DNA from: Staphylotrichum longicolle | Taxonomy: Eukaryota; Ascomycota; Sordariomycetes; Sordariales; Chaetomiaceae | NCBI GenBank assembly: GCA_019096155.1 | Contig: JAHCVI010000001.1 | Location: 2,232,001 to 2,296,000, forward strand | Direction of reading: 5' to 3' | DNA: 64,000 bases | In this document: positions 45,746 through 57,100 of the stretch, one piece after another | How positions within the stretch are numbered: position 1 is the stretch's first letter | Layout: every line of letters starts with the position of its first letter | Made by a program: the position numbers and the translations under genes | Notes under the pieces: model-generated | Told to the model about the DNA's origin: nothing | The model's input: only the letters and a program-made list of their open reading frames with translations | Databases searched by the model: none

Positions 45746-46338
45746 CTTGCTGTCGCGTCGTCCAAGGGACCCGGAGTGTCGTTGCTGAAAAAGGGGTGAA
45801 AGGCAGGGAAGGCGTGGCGATCGAGTCGCGACTGGGCTGGTTCAAGGCGGATGGACAGGAGACAGATTGGAAAAACTGGCGGCAAGTCGGTCGCGTCAGG
45901 AGCGCGAGGTATCAAAAAGACGGCTAAAGCAAGGCAAGCTAATCCACGCCTAATAAGTATCCGCTGAAGCCCTTGATCGTCGAGTATTCCGCAGAAATTT
46001 TCTTCTTTCCACGGTTCATGCAGCTTTGATTTCGTTCATCAAAGCGACCGCTTGGTCCAGGCTTTGGAGGCCCCCGGTCTTGGAAATCGGGCCTGCACGG
46101 TTGCGCAAGATCGGCACTCGATTGGCAGGGGCCGACCGGGCGCTCCGAGGGCGGCCCAGCCACATTTTCAGCTTCAGCGCAGCCACGAACACAGGGTCCC
46201 ACGTGATTCAGCCACACTCCAATTTTTGGCCCTAGCGCGCTCATTTTCTGAAGCCCACACCAAATATTCGAATCCCACCCACTTGAAGGACATCGCGACA
46301 ATCGACATCGACTCGGTACCCTCGCCAACACCGTCAAA
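45746..46338. promoter_or_regulatory. Divergent promoter region of Arl1 and eL39
   Basis: 593 bp between divergent starts, so a shared regulatory region is likely. A palindromic CACGTG box sits at 46200-46205, about 135 bp before the eL39 ATG, and could bind a bHLH factor of the Cbf1/Pho4 kind. The binding is inferred. Confidence 0.5.
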
Positions 46339-46777
46339 ATGCCGGTACGTGACGCCATCCCTAGCCCAAACTCTGGACGTTTTCAGCTTGCGATGTCGAT
46401 TTCGAAGATTGCGAGAGAGAGCGCCGGGGAGAAGGGGGAGGGGTATCCAGGCCCAGCATCATGACGCTCAGATGCTAACAAAAATGCGATTCACCAACAG
46501 AGCCACAAGACTTTCCGTATCAAGCAGAAGCTGGCCAAGGCCCAGAAGCAGAACCGGCCCATTCCCCAATGGATTCGGCTCCGCACTGGCAACACCATTA
46601 GGTACGAACGTCCCGGCGGCAGCGAGCTGCTTTGCGTCCACACACACGCCAACTTTCAACCACAAACACCGAGAAACAGACGGCGTGAACGAGCAGGGCA
46701 CCGGATGTTGACAGACTGTTTCTCACAGGTACAACGCCAAGCGGAGGCACTGGCGCAAGACCCGCCTCGGCCTCTAA
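46339..46777 (+). CDS. RPL39: 60S ribosomal protein eL39
   Basis: Exons 46339-46344 (only ATG CCG), 46501-46601 and 46729-46777 encode 51 aa, the invariant size of this protein. The reading MPSHKTFRIKQKLAKAQKQN, then RPIPQWIRLRTGNTIRYN and RRHWRKTRLGL is near-universal among eukaryotes. eL39 lines the nascent-peptide exit tunnel of the large subunit. A first exon of two codons followed by a 156-nt intron is common in fungal ribosomal protein genes, where introns near the start often help expression. It is missed if only long ORFs are considered. Confidence 0.97.
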
Positions 46778-47788
46778 ATGCCTTCGCTCTTCCTTCCTCA
46801 TTCGACCCCAACGAACAAGAAGCTCGACTCTCCCCCGCGGCTGCTGCTGCTACTTCCCACCTGGCTCGGCGGATCTGCCTCTCAGTCAACCGAATCGATG
46901 GTCACCGTTGTCCCACCTGTCTGCCTGATGAACCGCCGTTACGAGGATTAGAGTCGATGCCATGACAATTACCACTGGGAAAGACGGCTAACGGGAGAAA
47001 CTGGGACGGGAGGAATGATGTAGGCGACGGCGGAGATGCGTGATCGTGCAGTCAAGTCATTTTCGGCGGGTTGGGATTCTCTTTTTTGAGCTTGGCTGGG
47101 AAGTAAATGGGGGAAACTCGTTTCACGTTAACGGAGTCTACCATGGCATTTTAGGGTCAAGGGGAAAACGGAATGAGAGATGGCACCTGATGCCCTTGCA
47201 AAGGATCTCTGTTCCGTTACCGTGTTGCGTGTGTGATATGGTTGTTTTGGGAAAAGCAGCAAAACTCTGTTTGAGCACAACAGAGCTTTGTGAAGTGAGA
47301 GATGGCTGGTTTAACATGACGCCATTCTACGAGCGACAGCCTCTTGGGAGTTAGACGACTTTCTCGATCCGACAAGCCATCTGCCGATTTTGCTGTCATC
47401 GGCCTTCGTTGATCACAAAATTCACTGATTACAAGGTTCACGCGGGGCCTGCTCAACGGAGAAGGCAGGAAACTGTTGGCCTAATATCAACTCTCTCTTC
47501 GATGTGTCTCTGTGCCATGAAGTCCAGACCTCACGCCGAGGAGAGCAAGTGGATGTCACCCGCATTTTATTGTAATTCCTTTGGTCATTTCCTCATATCC
47601 CGACCACCCACCTCCCGAGCAAAAAGGGTCGCCTGCACAACCGTGCGGCAGACCCAGCAAGTATCTCCAAAGCGAAAAGTACAAGCCAACCACAAGGAAC
47701 GAAACCATAACGCCGCTGGGGATGCCGAATAAGGACTGTGCTAAAAGCTGGGCTCTCTGACCTGTTTTGGTCGGGCCCTTTCAGATAT
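46778..47788. other. Convergent intergenic region
   Basis: One kilobase between convergent stops of eL39 and Skp1, holding both 3' UTRs. No other feature is recognised. Confidence 0.5.
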
Positions 47789-48413
47789 CTAGCGGTCCTC
47801 AGCCCACTCGTTCTCCCGGCGGATCTGCTCCTCCTCCTCGGGTGTGAAGTCGTTCGTGATGTTGAATGTCTTGCGGATATCCTCGGGCGACTTGCCCTTG
47901 ATCATGTTGGCCACAGTCTTGCAGCCGACGTCAAGAAGGGCTTTGATATCCAGGTAGTTGGCGGCCTGCGGAGCGGTTAGTTTGAGCAAGCCGATGGATG
48001 GTTGCATTCGCTCGAGTGACTCACAAGGATGATCTCGAAGAGCATCTCCTGGTCAACCTGCATGAACTTTTGGTCCCACTCGTCGATGTCGGTGGTCTTC
48101 TTGCGGTTGTCGTTGTCATCATCGGCAGACTGGGCGGCATCGTTGCGGTGGTGCTCGCACCACTCGACCACCTTGCGCAGGACCGGGTCGTTCACGTTGG
48201 GGATCGGGATCGGGCTGCTGGCAATAGCGTCGTCACCCAGATCCTCAATGAGGTTCTTGATCAGCATGGACCGCTCGGCGACCACGCGATCTATCACGCG
48301 GTTAGGCGGGGTCCACAGGGTACGGAGAGGAATCCGATTGACCTACCGACTTCAATGGTCGACCCCTCGTTGCTGGTCAGGGTGACCTTCTGGGAGTTCT
48401 TGTCGCGCGACAT
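47789..48413 (-). CDS. SKP1: SCF ubiquitin-ligase adaptor Skp1
   Basis: Minus-strand exons 48413-48347, 48290-48025 and 47965-47789 give 169 aa, the usual size. Skp1 links F-box proteins to cullin 1. The N-terminal BTB/POZ-like fold reads VTLTSNEGSTIEV, then MLIKNLIEDLG, PIPNVNDPVLRKVVEWCEHH, and DEWDQKFMQVDQEMLFEII. The C-terminal F-box-binding part is AANYLDIKALLDVGCKTVAN, MIKGKSPEDIRKTFNI and the ending ENEWAEDR. All splice sites join in phase and no indel is seen. Confidence 0.97.
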
Positions 48414-49949
48414 TCTGATTGATGGGTTGCTGGGAGCTTGGAGAAATTGAGAGTCGATGTGGCCGAAAGCGCTAACGACAGTGCTGGGGAGGTTATTAGC
48501 GGGGGCGGTTGCTCACGAAGATGTGCGACTGTAGTGGGGAGAGGAAGAACTTGGAGAGGCAGCGGGGAAGAGGTTGTTTAAATAAGGTATCCCGTAGGCA
48601 ACATACCTTCTTTGAATTGCGTGGGTCTGAACTCGGAATGAATGCTGGTAGAAGCTTCAGTTCCGATGCAGGAGAGTCTGAGTCTTTGCCGGCGCAAAGA
48701 ACGTTGGTTCAAAGTGGCGGCGCTGCTGCCTCAACCAGAGGTGGAGAGCAGGACGCACGGACCATTCAGCTTCGCCATGCTTGCGTCGTCGGGAGTTTGT
48801 TTGTGGGGTCAGGGCCACTGGTGCCTGCAGTTCTTGCCCAAACACACGTCCAACAGGGACAGCGACATGCAACGGGCTACGAGTTGGGACTGCGATGGGA
48901 GGGTCTACTCTTTTCGAAATCTGGCGGAGTGCCTGTTCTGGACAAATGGTGATTTTGTCAACGAGGAACGTCTAAAGCGAAAGGGTCACTCACATCCCAT
49001 CATGTTCCCAATGCATCACTCCAAGTTACATCCAAGACCAGTGTTTCTCTCTGGTCCTTGCAATGCGTTCATCGTTCACAAATCATCCGAGTGAGCGGCA
49101 GCCAAGGCGCCCGGGCCTTGACCCGGGTTCGGGCCCTTCGGGAGGCCGATCAAGTCGGTGGCATGGACGATGCTGCGATCCATCTCCGCCAGTCCCACAC
49201 ATTTTCCCTCCGGGGTGGGCGATCTTTAATTGATGGTATTGAACAATGCGCATGGATAGACGTGCTTCCCTTCTGCAGGCCCCACGTTCTGGAACATCAC
49301 AGTGGAGGTTCGACTGAACTTGCACAGAAGACTCGAGCCAGAATGCCTGGCACTTGATCGGAATGCTGGACCCCTGCTGGTCGGTTCGCTCGCAAACCGT
49401 CAAGTGCTCACAGACAGGTGATGGAATTGCACACAGTTCCTCACAGAAGACTGATGCATGACGGATCCGTTTAAAAGGGGAGCCGGCATATGACCGTAAT
49501 CAGAACGTTGAAGTTAGCGCAAACATTATCTAAGCTTTCTGGGCCATCCCATTTTCGGGAGCGGGACGTCAAGGCACCAATGCAAGCTGTCAGGCCCGGA
49601 TCCCTGCCGCAAACAGGGAAGCCAGTCTCGTACCGTGGAACAACCACGTCGTCCACTGGCTCTCGCCGGCCCTCCCAGCTCTTCCAATATTTGCGCCGGG
49701 CCATCCACCCCCCAGCTCGTCCCATTCTTGCTTTTTCCTAATCATCATCCCATCATCCCACCAGCCTTCGATCATGACCTTCCCTCCCCGACCTCCTCGA
49801 CGGCTTGATCTTTTTCTCCCGTGCGCTGTTCCTGGTGATGCTCCCACGCGGGCAAGCGACTGAGTTGCGCATCGCCTTACATTGGATCGGAAGCTTCGGG
49901 TTTGCGGCGGCAGAGTTTCTTTGCTGGCGCGCAACTTGGGAAACATAAT
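48414..49949. other. Divergent intergenic region between Skp1 and Smp3
   Basis: 1.5 kb that must hold two promoters. No coding or RNA signature is recognised. Confidence 0.5.
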
Positions 49950-51818
49950 ATGTGGCGGAGAACCTACCTCTTCCTGGTTCTGGTCCGGTTGTGGTTTGCG
50001 CTGTCGCCGAGCTATCTGCACCCCGACGAGAACTTTCAGGGCCCCGAGGTCATTGCCGGTATGTCTACGACCTATTCTTCCACACTGGACCACCTCTGGC
50101 GCGTGCGCATGGTTTGCGCCGCCGTCTGGCCTCGCGGTCGCGCGCGTCGGGTGGTTTCTCAAGTCTCCGCCCCGGCCATCGCCCCGGGAGTTCCGGCTCT
50201 CTGCATGCGATCGTTATCTTAGCGGGGAGGATGCTTACTCTGCTGCCGCATAGGGGAGATCTTCAGCTACCCAGTCCGGCACACCTGGGAATTTACGAGC
50301 GACAACCCGATACGAAGCGTCTTCCCGCTATGGCCAGTTTACGGGCTGCCGATGCTCCTGCTGCGGTGGCTGTGGATAGGAAACGGGAATGACGGCGAGA
50401 TACCACCCATCGCCGTCTTCTGGACATTACGCGTGCTTATGTTTATCGTTGGATTCGTGCTGGAAGACTGGGCGCTACACGAACTCATCCAGTCGCAACG
50501 ACACCGGCGCCTTGCTGTCCTTCTGGTCGCGTCCTCCTACGTGACCTGGACATTTCAAACGCATACCTTTTCGAATTCGATAGAAACATTGGTTGTGGCC
50601 TGGAGCTTGGTGCTGATCGAGCGCATTGTTGCGAATCCGGTAAGTGCGGAGAATTTGGGCCGCCACGAGAGGATGCTTGCTGACGCGACGTAGCAGCGCG
50701 GTTCGGTTCTCGCCTCAACAGTTCTGGGCATCGTTGCCGTTTTTGGCGTTTTCAACAGGATTACGTTCCCCGCCTTTTTGTTGATTCCAGGGATCCGACT
50801 GTTGCCCTACTACTGGAAAAAGTAGGCCATCTTCCAGTTCCTGTTGGGCAAGACATTGAAGCTGACGGATTCTAGCCCGCTATCATTCATCGCGATCCTG
50901 ACGGCCGGCCTCTGCACCACGGCGCTTGCGATTACCCTCGACACGGCCTTCTACAGCCCACATCCGATTTCCTGGTCTGACCTCATCCGAAATCCCGTCC
51001 TCACACCTCTCAACAACCTCCTCTACAATCTTTCTCCGACCAATCTGGCGAAACATGGGTTACACCCGTGGTACCAACACCTGCTGGTGAATCTGCCGCA
51101 GCTGCTTGGACCTGCCACCCTGCTCCTTTTTATGCGGCCTAAGCGATCCCTGCGACTCTACTCGGCAATCTCGGGAATCGTGGTCCTCTCGCTGTCGCAG
51201 CACCAAGAAGCCGCCTTCCTCCTTCCGACCGTCCCGCTTTTCCTCTCATCGATCCGTCTCCCGAGGAGCGACAAGGTGCTGCGCGCTTGGGCGGTGGCGT
51301 GGGTCATATTCAATGTGATATTTGGGTCTTTGATGGGGGTCTACCATCAAGGAGGGATTATCCCCGCCCAGGTCTTTATGAGCAAGCAGCCAGACGCTAC
51401 TCAAGCAGTTTGGTGGAAAACGTACATGCCGCCGATATGGCTGCTGAATGGCAAGAACGAGGTCTTGCGCACGCAGGATGTCATGGGGATGAAGGGGGAG
51501 ATGCTGCTCGCCGAGCTCGAGAAGCTCGCCACCTGCGACACACCGGCGGACAGGAGGAGCATGGAGTTCTTGAAGGAGAAGAACGGCACGTACTTGGTGG
51601 CGCCACTTTCGGCAACATGGCTGGATCCGTATCTACCGAACAAGGGGCTGGAGGGGCTGAGGTTTCGCGAGGTCTGGCGTTATCAGCAGCACCTGAATCT
51701 CGATGATTTAGACTTTGCGGAGGACGGCGTTTGGAATACCCTTTCTAGAGTTATTGGGCGGCGGGGTCTGGCGATCTGGAGGATAACAAAAAGCTGTCCT
51801 GGGGTCAAGGCTAGATAG
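49950..51818 (+). CDS. SMP3: GPI mannosyltransferase 4 (Smp3/PIG-Z) with in-frame TAG
   Basis: Exons 49950-50058, 50254-50639 and 50694-51818, about 540 codons. The enzyme adds the fourth, side-branching mannose to the GPI anchor in the ER lumen. The GT22 family start is clear: LVLVRLWFALSPSYLHPDENFQGPEVIAG, with the luminal HPDE catalytic motif. It continues WEFTSDNPIRSVFPLWPVYG, TWTFQTHTFSNSIETLVVAWSL and FGVFNRITFPAFLLIPG. At 50823-50825 a TAG stop interrupts the frame between PYYWKK and AIFQFLLGKTL. The downstream sequence stays in the same frame with no further stop to 51818 and shows normal family features (LHPWYQHLLVNLPQLLGP, SQHQEAAFL, MGVYHQGG). A 16-nt intron is impossible here. Readable ORFs are therefore 49950-50825 and 50826-51818. 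Confidence 0.9.
50823..50825 (+). other. In-frame UAG within the conserved Smp3 reading frame
   Basis: A single TAG codon, with coding frame and family similarity continuing on both sides. The A is preceded by U, the preferred neighbour for fungal A-to-I mRNA editing, which would turn the codon into UGG (Trp). A CAG-to-TAG transition (CpA to TpA) is the other simple origin. Confidence 0.85.
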
Positions 51819-52128
51819 GACATAATGTGGGCGGGAGTCTGATATTTGCGCAATCCTGAATCTTGAGTTTATGATGCTATGTACTACTCCTGTCTTGAAG
51901 CACGCACCCTGATGGCTGGATGTGATGGCTGGCAGGGATGAGCTGGTGGGATGCAACGTCCCGGCGCGTCCTCTCGGCGATCTGGGCGCCCCACCTCAAT
52001 GGTCCCAAAATTTGGGGTCGAACGACCTGGACCAGTTTTCGAACACAGAGAGCCCGCCCTCCCAAGCTCCCATCCACCCACCATCCATCCCACTGCGCAC
52101 AGAGGAAGCTCAGGTACCGACGTTCAAG
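51819..52128. other. Short intergenic region before Pet100
   Basis: 310 bp holding the Smp3 3' UTR and the Pet100 promoter. Nothing else is seen. Confidence 0.5.
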
Positions 52129-52491
52129 ATGGGTGGGCTCAACCTCGAGGTCTTCAAGGTGAAACCTCTGTCTCTTAATTCCAGTCCCCCCTTCCTCCCC
52201 TCCCCGTCTCCTGTCCTGACTTTCCAACTCGGTCTGCAGTTCGGCATGTACGTCATGTTCCCCATCGGGATCATGTACTACTTCGGCACAAACCTCGACT
52301 CCCGGTTCACCGTCCCCGACTTCTGGCCCAAGCCAGAGAACGCCAACAAGCTCCCGCTGGAGCGCGACGAGATCCATGCCGAGCTGGAGAGGTTACGGGC
52401 GAGGCGACTGTACCTGCGAGAGCAGAGGCTGGCGGCCGAGGCGCGGGCGGCAGCGTTGAATCCGAGCCAGGAACGACAGCAGGAGGAGTAG
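52129..52491 (+). CDS. PET100: Cytochrome c oxidase assembly factor Pet100
   Basis: Exons 52129-52158 and 52240-52491 give 93 aa. Pet100 is an inner-membrane chaperone for assembly of complex IV. The start MGGLNLEVFK, then FGMYVMFPIGIMYYFGTNLD (one membrane helix), FTVPDFWPKPENANK and a charged helical tail (RDEIHAELERLRARRLYLRE) match the family. The ten-codon first exon is short but the GTGAAA donor and CTGCAG acceptor keep phase. Confidence 0.92.
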   Translation: MGGLNLEVFKVKPLSLNSSPPFLPSPSPVLTFQLGLQFGMYVMFPIGIMYYFGTNLDSRFTVPDFWPKPENANKLPLERDEIHAELERLRARRLYLREQRLAAEARAAALNPSQERQQEE

Positions 52492-52750
52492 GCTTGGTCT
52501 TGGGAAGCAGTGTACGATGAAGGAGGGATAACACGGACAGTGGGAAGGGCGGCATGAACGACGGCGGTCGATGGTGTGGGGATATTCAGGCGTTCACGGA
52601 ATCTTTGATCGGACCATCTCATCTCTCGGATGCCCGGTCGAGCCGCATCGGCATGTTCTATGGCTGTATCAATACAATATCTACAAGGGGCTTGTCTATG
52701 TCTATTTACTCGTACAAAATAGGGGTATACTATCTTGAACATGCTCGCGT

Positions 52751-53703
52751 CTAGGTGTCGAGGTTGTCCTCTATCCTTGCCCACTCCTCGTCACTCATCT
52801 CTCCCTTCGCCACATTGGAATAAACGGCCTGGATCTCGGGATACTCGCGCAGCGCCTCGAGCAGTTCAACAAAGCTGTTCAGCTCCTGCTCCGATGAAGC
52901 ATCCAGTTTGGCCTTGGTGTCCTCATTGGCGTTCCAAATGATATCGGAACTGAGGATCTTCAAGCCAAACTTGTCGCCAATCGCCTTGCACACCTGCATC
53001 GTCCCCGTCGGCTGTGTCCAAACGACAATGTTCCCGTCCGCGTCGTTCTCGAGATCTTCGGCTCCCGCTTCGATCGCGTCGTCCATGATCTCATCCACAT
53101 CCAACCCGCTCTCACCCTTCTCAAACACCACCCGGCCGACGCGCGAGAAGAAGAACTTGGACGATCCTGCCGACCCCTTCGCTTTCTTGACCATCTGGTT
53201 CAGGTCCTGCAGCGCCCGCAGCTTACTCTCGGTCTCGACGTCGACGATGAGCGCTATAGACGGCGGCATCATGGCCTCGAATGTGATCGACTCCAGGGCG
53301 GCGCCCTCGGAGGACCTGCCCTGCCCGCGTGCGATGGCTCCCTCGATCTTGTCTTTGGGCACGCTCGCTTTTTTCGCCGCATTGATGGCGGTGGCTAGCT
53401 GGGGGTTTTGGTTGGGGTCGGGGCCGAAGACTTTGGAGACATGCGTGTAAGTCTTCAGGTGCTTGACGAGGTTGAGGAGAGCGGCGTACGCTTTGAGTAG
53501 AGGGTGATGTTCTTAGCGAAAAGCGTCCGGGCGGCATTCTTCTTGGCGTCATTGGCAGCCTTGTCATGGCGAATTTTGCTCCATTTGTTGTGTCCGGACT
53601 GGAGGCCGGCACTAGACACGAAGGTGCGGCGACATTGCGCGCAGATCGAGGAGGGCTTTGCCGGCCGAGTTAACGGAGCGAGAGTGCGAGTGAGGGATGC
53701 CAT
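52751..53703 (-). CDS. TACO1: Mitochondrial YebC/TACO1-family translational activator
   Basis: Minus-strand exons 53703-53490 and 53430-52751, about 297 aa. The N-terminus is a mitochondrial presequence (MASLTRTLAPLTRPAKP) followed by the family signature SGHNKWSKIRHDKAANDAKK. After the splice come LFGPDPNQNPQLATAI, ASVPKDKIEGAIARG, ESITFEAMMPPSIALIVDVETES, KGSAGSSKFFFSRVGRVVFEKG and the C-terminal IYSN-like end (EIQAVYSNV). Bacterial YebC and human TACO1 act on translation, TACO1 on COX1. The 59-nt intron is required to join YSK to LFGPDPN in phase. Confidence 0.92.
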
Positions 53704-54151
53704 TGTGCGGGAGGCCAGCCTGTATAGTTTACGTGGATCGCAGCAGAGACGTGTTACAGGGCGTAGAATAAGAAAAGACAACGAGATGGTGTCTGACGGG
53801 ACATTCCCGGCACAGGATCGCAATTCTCGCTCCCCCACGAGCAACAACAGACGCGGCAGTTGAAGCTTTGTGGACCTGGAAATTGATTTTAGCGCTGCCT
53901 GCCGGGATCTCAGCGGGAGGGACAGGGGGGTGACGATCCGCCTGGAGCCCCTCATTGGAGCCGTCATTGGCTTGACACAGAGCTCCACAACGATGCCCTG
54001 TCGTGCGGGATGGCGCCCCCCTGACACGAGCCAGAGTGGTTCCAGAGTTACAGAATACAAGTTGACCTCTGGCCCCTCGAACTTTGGATTTCGTCAAAAG
54101 GCCACGGAACGCACGAACCCCGTACACACCAAACCACGACTATTTTCTCCG
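53704..54151. promoter_or_regulatory. Divergent promoter region of TACO1 and LAA1
   Basis: 448 bp between divergent starts. The LAA1 frame is open for 282 nt upstream of the chosen ATG (from 53870), but that part does not look like the protein, so it is taken as leader. Confidence 0.5.
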
Positions 54152-57100
54152 ATGGCCTCGACAGCGGGCACGGATGAGGCCACCACCGCGAATGGCGAGG
54201 CCCCGCGCACTTCGGCCGCCGCTACAAGCTCCAATCCCGAATTCGACGTTTCCAAGCTCCAGGGACTGCCCAACGAGCAACAAGAACTGCTCCTCCTGAG
54301 CTTCGTCTCGACCCTCAGCAAACATGTTCTCAGCCTTGACGGCGACGATTGCACGGCACAGCAGTTCTACCTCAAAAAGGAGATCTTCAAGATCCTCAAC
54401 CTCTCTTCGCCGCCTCCGACGAGAATCATCCGCAACACGCTGGGGAGGTGCTTGGCGCACATATTTGGCAAGGGAGACCGCAAGCTGCTCTTCGAAACTG
54501 TCAACGAGCTATCGGGGATAATATCAGGCGGCAAGTCCAAAAACGAAAGCGAGAACCGGACCAAGCATGCTGCGGTTACATGCCTGGGCGACGTCTATGT
54601 TGCGGCAGGCGACAGCGCCATCAACCTTCACCAACTGGCTTGCTCAGCCCTCCTGAAGCTCCTAAAGTCGGCCTCGAACAATGCTGGGATACGAGCAGCC
54701 GTCTTCACTGCTCTGGGGAAGATCGCGACGATGCTGGGCGGGAGCTTGGATGAGAGTATCGCCAGGGACGTCTGGAAGCAGGGTCGGAGCTACGCCACGA
54801 GTGACAAGGGATCACTCGTCATCATTGCCGCGTGCCGCTGTCTGCGATTGCTTCTACAGTTCACCCCATATTTTCAGACCTCGAGCGATTTCGACAGCCT
54901 GCGGTCCTCTATGTTTAAGACGTTCGACTCGCCCTCGGCCCACGTCCGTTCTGCGGCTGCCGATTGCTTCGCTGAGGCTCTGGTCCGAGGCTATTCCGAG
55001 TTGGCTGTCGGTGAGGCACCGTTGGTCTTGCTCAAGAGGTCCAAATCCAAGGCGGTGAAGCGACAGTCCATGCAGATCGGTGCGCTGCAAGACGACGATG
55101 ACCTCCCGTCACGTCCCGAGAGCCCTGCGCCGTCCAAGAAATCTCAGGTTCTGGCTCTGTCGCTGATTGACATCCTCAAGACCTTGTCGACCCAGTACAT
55201 TCGGATGTCCACTTCAAACAGGGCTCGAACCGCAATTGCGGTGTGTTATGGCAACATGTTCCGGAGGCTGGGAGAGAGGACCGTGGAGTCCAATTACACA
55301 AAGATTGTGGAGCACTTGGCCGTTGAGCTCTTGGGGAGCAGCAACGTGTTCAACAACCGCTACCGGCTGTTGATATCGCGGCGAATGGTGGAAATCACTC
55401 TTCAAGACATCATCGGAAAGAAGATCCTTGGGGAATCAGGCCAGATCGCTGCGGCCAAAGCTCTCATCAATGATATCCTGAGGAACTACCCACAAGCGCT
55501 CAAGGAGAAACCGGAACCTACCAAACAGACCTTGGTTGTCTCGCTGGGCGCTTTAGGCTCCCTGATAGACAGCCTGGGGTCGGCGGCGAATGGCTTCTCG
55601 GAGGCGTGCCGCGATGGCCTTCTGCAGGTCTTGCAGCATCCTAGTTATACCGTTCAGGTATACGCATCGTCCTGTCTCAAGACGTTCCTGTTGGCGTGTC
55701 CTCAACAGCTCTTGCCCTGCCTATCGGTGTGCATGAACAGCCTCGGCAGAGAGCTAGGTCTCCTCGGTACCGGACGGGGCTCTCCACGCCGGTGTCTCGG
55801 TTTTGCCCATGGCCTTGCCGCCGGTCTCAGCGCCAGCCCACAACGGCCCCTCTACGGTTCGGTAGACATCAACAGCCGGGTGTTGACGATGTCCACGAAT
55901 CTGTTGAAATCAAGCGGTAGCTCCGAATTGCGCGTGGCCAGCACGCAGATCCAAGTTGCCTGGACGCTCATCGGAGGTCTCATGTCTCTTGGGCCTAACT
56001 TTGTGAAGATCCACCTCTCACAACTCCTCCTCCTATGGAAGAACGCGTTGCCCAAGGTTCTTTCAAAGGATAGTTCCATCCATAGGAACTATCTGAACGC
56101 CTGCTTTCTCACACATGTCCGGGAGTGCGCTCTCGGTTCGATCCTGGCGTTTCTCGAGTTCAACAGCCGCCTCTTGACAGTCGACGTCTCGAAGCGGATT
56201 GCGACGATGTTGCAGAGTACCACCGCATTCCTAAAAACCCTGCCCTCGAAGAAAACGGCAGAGGACATCAGCGAGAGGCTGACGCCATCCTTGCAGCTCC
56301 AGGATTTGGAGACGATGGTGCAGCGGAGAGTCCTTCAGTGCTACACCAAACTAGTGAATATCAGCCCAGCTGGGGGGACGGAGGCTCTTTTGCAATCGAA
56401 CCTCCTCACGCTCGCCATCTCCCTGTTTGCAGACCCGGACAACTTTACCCCTAGTTCCATTAGCGCGTCCATCGCAAACACAGCTGGGACGTTTGAGTCT
56501 ATCTGGGACATCGGCGACAACTCTGGCTTTGGCGTGACGGGCCTTGTCCGAGGTTTCAGCGTCCGCCCGCTCCCGGGACAACATGAGAGTACCATAGACC
56601 GGACGCCATCTGGCCGGCAGGGGCCAGAAGAAGAGATCGAGAAGCTCTTGCTTTCGCCCGTCTGCGGCACGCTTGAGCACGATGCCTCTATCCTCTACAT
56701 TGGAAGCGCCGATGGCCCCAGCCTGCCTGATCCTGCGGCAACCGAGGTCGTCAACATGGCAATTCAGCTCTTTGCTTTCGTGTTTCCGCTTACACCGCCC
56801 AAGGTTCAGGAAAGCGTCCTTGAACAAGTCACTACATTTGTTGCGGCCGGGTCGCTGCAGCGCGATCTCGGCCGAAAGTCCGCCATCGTGGTCAACGTCG
56901 CGACTGCTCTTCTCTCGATTCTCCGCGTTGCAGTCAAGGAGACAAGGTCACCGCCAGGCGACGTGACCAATGCGGCTGTCGAGAAGCTCATCCAGGAGCT
57001 ACTCCGGGATTTCGTGCTGGATAGGGACCAGTACGTGCGGAGTATCGCCTATGAGGCCGTTGCGCGGCTTTGCGGCACCTGTGGCAATGCCTTCACGAAC

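Noticed and set aside
50823..50838. Intron removing the Smp3 TAG
   Set aside because: GT at 50822 and AG at 50838 would give an intron of about 17 nt, far below the minimum for spliceosomal introns.
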